From assembly GCA_945957245.1 (NCBI GenBank), contig CAMFLD010000164.1, positions 1 to 6,569 of the forward strand: a stretch of DNA of 6,569 nt. Direction: 5' to 3'. The notes beneath the pieces are model-generated. The model searched no databases. It was given only the letters and a program-made list of their open reading frames with translations, and was not told the DNA's origin. The stretch comes from an uncultured Flavobacterium sp. Lineage in GTDB: Bacteria > Bacteroidota > Bacteroidia > Flavobacteriales > Flavobacteriaceae. The position numbers were made by a program, and so were the translations under genes. Below, piece after piece: positions 1 to 5,426 of the stretch. Position 1 is the first letter of the stretch, and each line of letters begins with the position of its first letter.

Positions 1-96
1 GGATTAGGTTCAGGTGTGAATGAATTTAAAAAGGCAGCCAAAGGAGAAGATGAGGCTCATGCTGCTTCCAAAAAAGAAGAAGAAGAGAAAAAATAA
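1..96 (+). CDS. tatA: C-terminal end of a TatA/TatE-family twin-arginine translocase subunit (5' truncated)
   Basis: Frame 1 is open from the first base and encodes 31 residues before a TAA at 94-96. The peptide begins GLGSGVNEFKKAAKGED and ends in a Lys/Glu-rich tail. The Gly-x-Gly followed by an EFKKA amphipathic helix is the hallmark of the TatA/TatE/TatB family just after its single membrane helix, and a charged, disordered tail is usual. TatA proteins oligomerise in the cytoplasmic membrane and form the passage through which TatC delivers folded proteins carrying twin-arginine signal peptides. The membrane helix and start lie outside the window, so TatA cannot be separated from TatB; the short tail favours TatA/E. 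The gene is convergent with tex and is followed 21 bases later by a hairpin terminator. Confidence 0.75.
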   Translation, partial: GLGSGVNEFKKAAKGEDEAHAASKKEEEEKK

Positions 97-117
97 TTTC
101 CTTTTATACAAAAAAAC

Positions 118-149
118 AAATCCCAATTTCCTGATGGAAATTGGGATTT
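118..149. terminator. Bidirectional rho-independent terminator between tatA and tex
   Basis: A perfect 13-bp stem (118-130 with 137-149) closes a 6-base loop, CTGATG. On the plus strand the stem runs into TTTT and then GCATTTT. On the minus strand it is followed by a T-rich tract, because 111-116 is a run of six A. It sits between two convergent stop codons (tatA ending at 96, tex ending at 156), as expected for a terminator serving both genes. Confidence 0.9.
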
Positions 150-155
150 TGCATT

Positions 156-2279
156 TTAAAATACCATCGTCAGCTGGATGCGTTTTCGTTCTTCATCTAC
201 CTCGACCACTTTTACCTGAACATGCTGGTGGAGTTTTATCACTTCATTCACATCAGAAACAAAGCCTTGTTTTAGTTGGGAAATGTGTACCAAACCACTT
301 TCTTTGATACCAATATCGACAAAACAGCCAAATGCGGTAATGTTATTAACAATGCCCGGCAGAATCATTCCAGAACGAACGTCCTTGATGGTGGTGACTG
401 AAGGATCAAATTCAAAAACTTTAGCGGCTTTTCTCGGGTCAAGGCCAGGTTTTTCGAGCTCTTTAACAATATCCTTTAATCCTAAAATCCCTATTTCGGG
501 TGTGATGTAGTTTTCCAATTTTATCTGGGAAATCTTTTCTTTATTGGCTATCAAATCATTGGTTTTCAAGCCTAAGTCTTTTGCCATTTTTTCCACTATC
601 GGGTAGGCTTCCGGGTGAACGGCTGAGTTATCTAATGGGTTTTTGCCATTGTGGATGCGGACGAATGCCGCTGCCTGCTGATACGCCTTTTCGCCCAATC
701 TGGGAACTTTTTTTAATGCTTTTCTGTCTTCGAATGCTCCATTTTCAGAACGGAAGGCTACAATATTTTCAGCCATTTTTTCTCCAATTCCCGATACGTA
801 GCTTAATAATGATTTACTGGCGGTATTCAGGTTGATTCCGACCGAGTTTACGCATCGAACAACAACGGTATCGAGTTCTTCTTTTAATTTGGTTTGATCA
901 ACATCATGTTGGTATTGCCCCACTCCTATGGATTTTGGGTCGATTTTTACCAGTTCTGCAAGCGGATCCGCAAGTCTTCTTCCAATAGATACTGAACCTC
1001 TTACAGTAACATCATAATTGGGGAATTCGTCCCGGGCTATTTTGGAAGCTGAATAGACCGATGCTCCTGCTTCAGAAACGACGAAAACCTGAATGGGCTT
1101 GTCAAAGGCAATTTTTTTGATAAAAAATTCAGTTTCTCTGCTCGCCGTCCCATTTCCGATGGAAATGGCTTCTATATTGTAAGCATTTACCATGGAACGG
1201 ATTTTTTTCATGGCCATGGCGCTTTCATTTTGCGGCTGATGCGGGTAGATGGTTTCGTTGTAGAGCAGGTCGCCTTTTTCGTCAAGACAAACTACCTTAC
1301 ATCCGGAGCGGAATCCGGGGTCTATGGCCAGAATCCGTTTTTCTCCTAAAGGCGGTGCCAGTAAAAGCTGACTTAAGTTGCCTGCAAAAACATCAATCGC
1401 TTTGAGATCGGCTTTTGCTTTAGCTTCCTGTAGCGTTTCATTGGCAATAGCGGGTTCGAGCAGTCTTTTGTAACTGTCGCTGATAGCCATCTCTAAATGT
1501 TCTGTTGTATCGTTATTAGCTCTTATGATTTCGTTTTCTATGAAATCTATGGCTTCTTCTTTTTCAAAATCAATGTTGAGTTTTACAAAACCTTCTGCTT
1601 CTGCCCTAAGCATAGCCAGCAGTCGGTGTGAAGGGGCTTTGGATATGGGTTCTGCCCACTCAAAATATTGTTTGAATTTTTGGGCTTCTTCCTCATGTTC
1701 CTTTTTCTTCACCACTTTAGTTTCCACAATGGCTTTCCGCTGGAACATGCGGCGGAGGTTTTTACGAATGTAAATATTTTCATTGATCCATTCGGCTATA
1801 ATGTCACGGGCTCCTTGGAGCGCTTCGTCTTCGTTTTTAACTTTATCGTTCAGATACTGAGAAGCTATATAATCAACATCGTCCTTTCCTTGGGAGAAGA
1901 TGATTTTGGCCAGAGGCTCCAACCCATTTTCACGGGCGACATCGGCACGGGTTTTCTTTTTCTTTTTGTAGGGAAGGTACAAGTCCTCTAATTCCTGAAT
2001 ATCGAAGCTTGCAGTAATTTTATTTTTAAGCTCTGAGGTAAGTTGACCTTGTTCCTCTATTGATTTGAGTATGGATTCCTTTCTTTTTACAATTTCATCG
2101 TATTGTTTGGAAAGTTTGGCAATCTGTTCGATGGTAACCTCATCCAGGTTTCCGGTTTGGTCTTTCCGGTATCGGGAAATAAACGGAATGGTGCAGTCTT
2201 CTGAAAGCAGTTTTACCGTTGCTTCGATATTTTTGGGAGCCGTATTAACTTGGGCTTGAATAAATTGTATGCTTGTCAT
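156..2279 (-). CDS. tex: Tex family RNA-binding transcription accessory protein
   Basis: The 707-residue protein matches the Tex/YhgF family over its whole length; family members are usually about 700-780 residues. The helical Tex N-terminal region spans roughly 1-300, with the conserved IPFISRYRKDQTG near 31-43 and the LYLPYKKKKKTRA segment near 100-112. A YqgF/RNase H-like domain follows (about 315-440; AIDPGFRSGCK at 318-328, IGNGTASRETE at 374-384). Next come a helix-hairpin-helix region (about 480-545, including SYVSGIGEKMAENIVAFR) and a C-terminal S1 RNA-binding domain (about 634-705, with GCFVDIG and GLVHISQL). Tex is a cytoplasmic nucleic-acid-binding protein linked to transcription and RNA turnover; its exact role is not settled. 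The start at 2279 retains the conserved N-terminus. No Shine-Dalgarno is visible. A weak -7-like word (TATTATTG, minus strand, 2308-2301) and a palindrome lie just upstream. It is separated from nnrD by 153 bp containing a structured repeat, so it probably has its own promoter. Confidence 0.96.
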   Translation of the reverse strand: MTSIQFIQAQVNTAPKNIEATVKLLSEDCTIPFISRYRKDQTGNLDEVTIEQIAKLSKQYDEIVKRKESILKSIEEQGQLTSELKNKITASFDIQELEDLYLPYKKKKKTRADVARENGLEPLAKIIFSQGKDDVDYIASQYLNDKVKNEDEALQGARDIIAEWINENIYIRKNLRRMFQRKAIVETKVVKKKEHEEEAQKFKQYFEWAEPISKAPSHRLLAMLRAEAEGFVKLNIDFEKEEAIDFIENEIIRANNDTTEHLEMAISDSYKRLLEPAIANETLQEAKAKADLKAIDVFAGNLSQLLLAPPLGEKRILAIDPGFRSGCKVVCLDEKGDLLYNETIYPHQPQNESAMAMKKIRSMVNAYNIEAISIGNGTASRETEFFIKKIAFDKPIQVFVVSEAGASVYSASKIARDEFPNYDVTVRGSVSIGRRLADPLAELVKIDPKSIGVGQYQHDVDQTKLKEELDTVVVRCVNSVGINLNTASKSLLSYVSGIGEKMAENIVAFRSENGAFEDRKALKKVPRLGEKAYQQAAAFVRIHNGKNPLDNSAVHPEAYPIVEKMAKDLGLKTNDLIANKEKISQIKLENYITPEIGILGLKDIVKELEKPGLDPRKAAKVFEFDPSVTTIKDVRSGMILPGIVNNITAFGCFVDIGIKESGLVHISQLKQGFVSDVNEVIKLHQHVQVKVVEVDEERKRIQLTMVF

Positions 2280-2281
2280 TT

Positions 2282-2293
2282 TTTAGTACTAAA
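2282..2293. repeat. 12-bp perfect palindrome just upstream of the tex start
   Basis: TTTAGTACTAAA is its own reverse complement and ends two bases before the tex ATG. A related half, ATACTAAAAAA, recurs at 2306-2316. The placement would suit an operator or a structure that affects tex translation, but a chance AT-rich palindrome is also possible. Confidence 0.35.
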
Positions 2294-2347
2294 GAGAATG
2301 CAATAATACTAAAAAAGGGCGGTGAAAGAAAGTCCTTTCGTCCTGAA

Positions 2348-2429
2348 TAGCCCCGACAGGAGCAATCCGCCGTGCGGTGCGGATGGCGGGAGGATTCGTG
2401 TAAAAGGGCAGTAAGATGTGCTCCTAAAA
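2348..2429 (+). repeat. GC-rich structured intergenic element of flavobacterial type
   Basis: This stretch of about 80 bp is clearly richer in G and C than the sequence around it and encodes no protein. On the plus strand it reads AGCCCCGA (2349-2356), then a hairpin, GCGGGA (2386-2391) and GCTCCTAAAA (2420-2429). The central hairpin pairs ATCCGC (2365-2370) with GCGGAT (2379-2384) around an 8-base loop. An outer 6-bp pairing joins AGGAGC (2358-2363) and GCTCCT (2420-2425). From memory, this order of short blocks recurs between genes in many Flavobacteriaceae genomes; I could not search to confirm it. It may be a dispersed repeat, a small structured RNA or a processing/termination element. 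It lies between the stop of nnrD and the start of tex, antisense to their transcription if the plus orientation is the functional one. Confidence 0.6.
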
Positions 2430-2432
2430 TTA

Positions 2433-3251
2433 TTACTGTATTTTATTAAATGCTTTTCCCAGATTTTCAATCACATCGGTGATGAGCATACTTTCAGGGC
2501 TTTGTGTTTCGAGTGTGATATCGGCGGCTAATCCATGCAGGTAAACTCCAAGTTGGGCAGCTTCGATGGGTTGATATCCCTGAGCCAGAAAGGCGGTTAT
2601 GATCCCGGTGAGTGCATCGCCGGAGCCTCCTTTGGCGAGACCAGAATTTCCTGTTGTGTTTTCGAAACTGTTTGTTCCGTCTGTGACGAAGGTTTTGTGG
2701 CCTTTGAGTATTATGATAACGTTTAATTGGCCTGCTTTACTAATTGCTTTTGCTCTTCTTTCTGTTTCATTTTGATGGTTTCCAAACAGTCGGTCAAACT
2801 CTTTTACATGTGGGGTGAGTATTGATTTTGATGGGAGTTGGGAAAGCAATTCCTGATTTTTTGCCAGTAGATTAAGTGCATCTGCGTCAAAAACCGTTGG
2901 TTTTTTTGTATTGCTGATGAGTAGTTTGAGTAATTGTTCTGCGGATTTATCTGTGCCGATTCCGGGACCAATGGCAAAAGCATTGTAGTTGTCCCAAGTT
3001 TTTTCGTCTTCGCGGAAAGCGACCATAGCTTCAGGAAGGGCTGCAAAAATTGCCGCTTTTTCTTTTTTGGGAATATTGAGTGTAACCAAGCCTGCTCCGC
3101 TTCGCAAACAGGCTTTTGAGGCAATGACGGCGGCTCCCATTTTGGTTTTGCTTCCGGCAATAATCAGCGCATGTCCGTGATTGCCTTTATGGGAATCGGG
3201 CTGTCTTTTTCTGAATATTTTGCGGATGCTATGGATATCAATGGGTGTCAT
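2433..3251 (-). CDS. nnrD: ADP-dependent NAD(P)H-hydrate dehydratase (stand-alone YjeF C-terminal/ribokinase-like domain)
   Basis: The 272-residue protein is a ribokinase-fold NAD(P)HX dehydratase. It repairs hydrated, inactive NADH and NADPH in the cytoplasm; bacterial enzymes use ADP. Visible family motifs are HKGNHGHALIIAGS near 21-34 (nucleotide-binding N-terminal strand), GAGLVT at 52-57, the GPGIG loop at 95-99, DADALN at 122-127, LTPHVKEFDRLFG at 145-157, LKGHKT at 182-187, and GGSGDALTGI at 208-217 with the probable catalytic Asp212. HGLAAD follows at 239-244. Many bacteria carry this domain fused behind the NnrE/YjeF-N epimerase; here it is alone, like Bacillus YxkO, and no epimerase is present in the window. 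The start ATG lies 3 bases after the CDF stop, so the two genes are probably co-transcribed and may be translationally coupled. The functional link to metal export is unclear. Confidence 0.93.
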   Translation of the reverse strand: MTPIDIHSIRKIFRKRQPDSHKGNHGHALIIAGSKTKMGAAVIASKACLRSGAGLVTLNIPKKEKAAIFAALPEAMVAFREDEKTWDNYNAFAIGPGIGTDKSAEQLLKLLISNTKKPTVFDADALNLLAKNQELLSQLPSKSILTPHVKEFDRLFGNHQNETERRAKAISKAGQLNVIIILKGHKTFVTDGTNSFENTTGNSGLAKGGSGDALTGIITAFLAQGYQPIEAAQLGVYLHGLAADITLETQSPESMLITDVIENLGKAFNKIQ

Positions 3252-3254
3252 ATT

Positions 3255-4169
3255 TTAATCCTGAACAATGAAATGCTTTGGGTCTTCTTTTTTGTATTCG
3301 GGCTGTATGTTGATATGATTGATATTGAATTTGGTGAACAGTAACTGTTCAATTTCGTGAAGCAGTTCATTGAATTCACTCATTTTGATATCTTCTGAAC
3401 AGTCCAAATGAGCTTCAAGATGCAATTCGTCATCATTTAAATGCCAAACGTGGATGTGATGAAGCTTATTAACACCTTTGATTTTGTGAACCTCGCGGAC
3501 CAATTCCTTTACATCTATGAAATCTGGTGTGAAAAGCATCAGCATTTTGGTAGCTGATTTTATTAAATCGTAGCTTACATAGATAAGATAAATGGCAATG
3601 AGTAATGTCATTAAGCTGTCTACCCAGTACCATCCGTAGAATTTCATCAGAATACCTCCAATCAAAACGGCTACTGAGGCCATCATGTCGGTAAGCAGAT
3701 GCAGGTAAGCGGATTTCATATTTAGGTTGTGCTCTGAATCTTTTTTGAGCAAAAGCACAGAGCCTCCATTAACTACTATTCCTAAAATAGCCAGCCAAAT
3801 CACCAGTCCTGATTTTATCGGTTCAGGATGAAATAGTCTTGTAGCGGCTTCATAAATCAGGAAAAGTCCAACCAAAACCAAAGTAATGGCATTAATAAAA
3901 GCGGCTATCAGTTCGGCACGTTTGTAACCAAAAGTTTGGTCAATGGATGCTTTCCTTCTCGATAACTTATGAGCAAACAAGCTAAAAACCAATGATAAAA
4001 CATCGGAAAAATTATGGAGTGCATCGGATATCAATGCTAAACTTCCGGAAACGATTCCCCCGATAATCTGAGCTACCGTAATTAAGAGGTTCAGTAAAAT
4101 GGAATAGGTTAGGTTTTTCCCTTTTACTTCGTGTTTGTGAATGTGTACGTGATTGTGGCTATGGCTCAT
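3255..4169 (-). CDS. Cation diffusion facilitator (CDF) metal efflux protein, CzcD/ZitB type
   Basis: The 304-residue protein has the CDF layout: six membrane helices (about 19-40, 43-66, 86-107, 120-142, 153-175, 179-203) and a cytoplasmic C-terminal domain from about 214. CDF proteins export divalent metals in exchange for protons and work as dimers. The transport site is visible as HxxxD in helix 2 (H52, D56 within SDALHNFSD) and HxxxD in helix 5 (H157, D161 within HLLTDMMAS). In studied relatives the His/Asp pairing goes with zinc, often also cadmium or cobalt. The N-terminus alternates histidine with other residues (H3, H5, H7, H9, H11, H13), a probable metal-binding tail. The C-terminal domain is also His-rich (LHHIHVWHL at 236-244, then H250 and H254). 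It lies 89 bp after rpiB and directly before nnrD. I see no obvious metal-regulator gene or operator nearby. The individual symbol (czcD or zitB) cannot be fixed from sequence alone. Confidence 0.95.
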   Translation of the reverse strand: MSHSHNHVHIHKHEVKGKNLTYSILLNLLITVAQIIGGIVSGSLALISDALHNFSDVLSLVFSLFAHKLSRRKASIDQTFGYKRAELIAAFINAITLVLVGLFLIYEAATRLFHPEPIKSGLVIWLAILGIVVNGGSVLLLKKDSEHNLNMKSAYLHLLTDMMASVAVLIGGILMKFYGWYWVDSLMTLLIAIYLIYVSYDLIKSATKMLMLFTPDFIDVKELVREVHKIKGVNKLHHIHVWHLNDDELHLEAHLDCSEDIKMSEFNELLHEIEQLLFTKFNINHINIQPEYKKEDPKHFIVQD

Positions 4170-4227
4170 TTTTAAAAGTAACGTTGGATGATATATTTAG
4201 CTGCCAGATTTCCTGAATACATATAAT

Positions 4228-4249
4228 TCCAATATTATTTCTTATTGGA
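4228..4249 (-). terminator. Weak hairpin after rpiB, possible terminator or attenuator
   Basis: TCCAATA (4228-4234) pairs with TATTGGA (4243-4249) around an 8-base loop, starting 9 bases past the rpiB stop. The stem is short and AT-rich. On the minus strand it is followed by ATTATAT rather than a run of T, so it would be a poor intrinsic terminator. Partial read-through from rpiB into the CDF gene is plausible. Confidence 0.3.
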
Positions 4250-4258
4250 CGTTAATTA

Positions 4259-4690
4259 TTATTGACAGGCTATTTTGTTGACACGATTAGCATGTCTTCC
4301 GCCTTCAAATGAGGTATTTAAAAAGGTATCTACCATTTCGACTGCCTGTTGAATAGAAGTAAATCTGGCAGGAATACTAATGATGTTGGCGTCATTATGC
4401 TGACGGGCCAATGTTGCTATCTCTTTGGTCCAACATAAGGCTGAACGAATGCCCTGATGTTTGTTAACCGTCATATTGATTCCGTTGCCGGAGCCGCAGA
4501 TGACTACTCCGAAATGTGCTTTTCCGCTTTCGACATCAAGGGCAACCGGATGCCCAAAATCAGGGTAATCCACACTATCAAAAGTATCCGTTCCGTGATT
4601 TAAGACTTCATATCCTTTTTGTTCCAAAAAAGTCACAATTGCTTTTTTATAATCTGGTCCGGCGTGGTCATTTCCAATTGAAATTTTCAT
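4259..4690 (-). CDS. rpiB: Ribose-5-phosphate isomerase B
   Basis: The 143-residue protein is a full-length RpiB/LacAB-family sugar-phosphate isomerase (Escherichia coli RpiB is 149). It interconverts ribose 5-phosphate and ribulose 5-phosphate in the non-oxidative pentose phosphate pathway in the cytoplasm. Motifs sit at standard positions: GNDHAG at 6-11 (Asp8, His9), VDYPDFG at 40-46, GVVICGSGNG at 61-70 with the catalytic Cys65 and the anion-binding GSGNG loop, GIRSALCW at 80-87, and RQHNDANIISIPAR at 96-109. The phosphate-binding arginines near the C-terminus are in GGRHANRV (Arg132, Arg136). A Cys at position 65 and the overall length favour RpiB over the LacA/LacB galactose-6-phosphate isomerases, which act as pairs. 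A good -7 promoter word lies 25 bases upstream. The gene diverges from rnr across a 732-bp gap. Confidence 0.96.
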   Translation of the reverse strand: MKISIGNDHAGPDYKKAIVTFLEQKGYEVLNHGTDTFDSVDYPDFGHPVALDVESGKAHFGVVICGSGNGINMTVNKHQGIRSALCWTKEIATLARQHNDANIISIPARFTSIQQAVEMVDTFLNTSFEGGRHANRVNKIACQ

Positions 4691-4715
4691 AATGTTGTGT
4701 TTGTAATTAGTACCA

Positions 4716-4723
4716 CAAATTTA
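4716..4723 (-). promoter_or_regulatory. Candidate -7 element of the rpiB promoter
   Basis: On the minus strand this reads TAAATTTG, an exact match to the Bacteroidota housekeeping -7 consensus TAnnTTTG. It ends 25 bases before the rpiB ATG, which would give a short 5' leader of about 20 bases. No TTG at the usual -33 distance is visible, so only half of the promoter is supported. Confidence 0.5.
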
Positions 4724-4993
4724 CACAATCTATCGGTTGGTTTTTGGGTAATTTGTAACTGATTGGTTTTTAGGAATAAGCGGATTTTGCCTTTTGACTT
4801 ATTTTTATAACTATCTGTTTTTTATTGATTTATATTTATCATAAATGTTAATTTTTTGATGTGTTAACAGCAATTCGTAATTAATTGATTTTCAGTTAAC
4901 CTTAAATTAACACCAATTGTTAACAACTTCGGATAGATTTTCAGAAGTTTTTTTAGCTCATTTGATTTTAAATTGTAATCAAAAACCGGATTG

Positions 4994-5023
4994 AAAAATC
5001 CAAATTTAGTTTGGCTGATTTTT
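4994..5023. repeat. Interrupted stem-loop in the rpiB-rnr gap
   Basis: CCAAA (5000-5004) pairs with TTTGG (5010-5014) around the loop TTTAG. The flanking AAAAAT (4994-4999) pairs with ATTTTT (5018-5023) after a 3-base bulge, CTG. That gives 11 bp in all. There is no downstream T-run on the plus strand, so it does not look like a terminator for that direction. Confidence 0.35.
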
Positions 5024-5138
5024 GGAAAAGTTATCAATAAAAAAATTCTCTTTTTTAACCATTATTAACAATCAAAGTTATCTACAAAAATTGCCGTTTA
5101 TAAGTTGTGAACAACTGTTAACTAAAATATAAAATAGC

Positions 5139-5158
5139 TTTAAAATGACCATTTTAAA
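5139..5158. repeat. 8-bp perfect AT-rich hairpin
   Basis: TTTAAAAT (5139-5146) and ATTTTAAA (5151-5158) form a perfect inverted repeat around GACC. Neither strand has a clear terminator T-tract after it, and no gene ends nearby, so a terminator role is unlikely. It may be a protein site or an easily melted structure. Confidence 0.4.
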
Positions 5159-5166
5159 TTCTCAAA

Positions 5167-5249
5167 AGCGTGTTAATAATTCGGTATAAAAAAGCATAAC
5201 TACAAAATCTAATTTTTAAAAATAAAGTTATTCTACAAATGAACACGCT
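5167..5249. repeat. Inverted repeat AGCGTGTT / AACACGCT with a 67-bp spacer
   Basis: AGCGTGTT at 5167-5174 and its exact reverse complement AACACGCT at 5242-5249 are the only GC-containing 8-mers of this kind in an otherwise AT-dominated stretch. The spacer (5175-5241) includes the third AAAGTTAT copy. The arms could be two head-to-head binding sites that allow looping, or boundaries of a functional block. Confidence 0.4.
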
Positions 5250-5414
5250 ATAATAACCACCATAAATTTTAATTTTTCAAAATTCTTTTTTGTTGTTTTT
5301 AGAATATGTTGAAAACCTATTTTTTTTGAATTATCAAAAGTTATTTTTTTTATAAATGTTAATGTTTAATTCTTTTATCTAGATAGTTCTTTGTAATTTT
5401 CAGCAATATTAGAA

Positions 5415-5426
5415 ATGAACAAATGA
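5415..5426 (+). other. Three-codon upstream frame overlapping the rnr start
   Basis: ATG AAC AAA TGA ends within the rnr start, sharing the bases ATGA at 5423-5426. If it were translated, termination would place a ribosome on the rnr ATG. Nothing shows that it is used, and so short a frame can arise by chance. Confidence 0.15.

Larger units (their letters stand above)
5027..5344 (+). repeat. Four direct AAAGTTAT repeats, some overlapping DnaA-box-like words
   Basis: AAAGTTAT occurs at 5027-5034, 5074-5081, 5224-5231 and 5337-5344, always on the plus strand. The first two continue as CAATAAA and CTACAAA, so the second contains TTATCTACA, one mismatch from the DnaA box. The third continues as TCTACAAA, like the second with one extra T. 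The fourth continues only in T. The shared orientation and 8-base identity suggest a binding site copied or conserved several times rather than only AT bias. Confidence 0.45.
4846..5362. repeat. Cluster of TGTTAA/TTAACA words and GTTAAC palindromes
   Basis: TGTTAA occurs on the plus strand at 4846, 4862, 4918, 5116, 5171 and 5357, and as TTAACA at 4864, 4907, 4920 and 5065. GTTAAC occurs four times (4863, 4895, 4919, 5117). Two sites are longer palindromes: TGTTAACA (4862-4869) and TTGTTAACAA (4917-4926). The first and last copies lie in an identical 12-mer, ATAAATGTTAAT (4841-4852 and 5352-5363). AT-richness raises the chance of such words, but the C/G-containing palindromes are denser than I would expect by chance. 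They could be binding sites for one dimeric protein. Confidence 0.5.
4691..5422. other. Long AT-rich, repeat-dense intergenic region between divergent rpiB and rnr
   Basis: This 732-bp region holds no credible protein or known RNA gene: frames are short, stop-rich and of low complexity. It contains many A and T runs, ten TGTTAA/TTAACA words, four AAAGTTAT words, five TTATC words all on the plus strand (4836, 5031, 5078, 5331, 5375), two hairpins and a long-spaced inverted repeat. The TTATC word at 5078-5086 (TTATCTACA) is one base from the DnaA-box consensus TTATCCACA; those starting at 5031, 5331 and 5375 differ at two positions. Both neighbours are transcribed outward. The layout fits a multi-site binding region such as a complex promoter, a nucleoid-protein site or a replication origin. 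No choice among these can be made from sequence alone. Confidence 0.6.

Noticed and set aside
20..510. Plus-strand open frames of 75-95 codons across the tatA-tex junction
   Set aside because: They run through the terminator hairpin and antisense to tex, with low-complexity peptides; they are shadows of the real genes.
1525..2259. Plus-strand open frames opposite the N-terminal part of tex
   Set aside because: They are antisense to a highly conserved coding sequence, with Phe/Ser-rich translations typical of reverse-strand shadows.
2804..3160. Minus-strand 118-codon frame inside nnrD
   Set aside because: It lies in another frame of nnrD, whose own translation shows all family motifs; the peptide resembles no family I recognise.
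5103..5122. AGTTGTGAACAACTGTTAAC considered as a parS centromere site
   Set aside because: It does not match the parS consensus TGTTTCACGTGAAACA beyond short TGTT/AACA pieces, and no parAB genes are present.
4691..5422. A hidden small protein gene or known RNA gene (tmRNA, 6S, RNase P RNA) in the long gap
   Set aside because: No frame with plausible codon content was found, and the sequence is too AT-rich and lacks the GC-rich stems expected of those RNAs.
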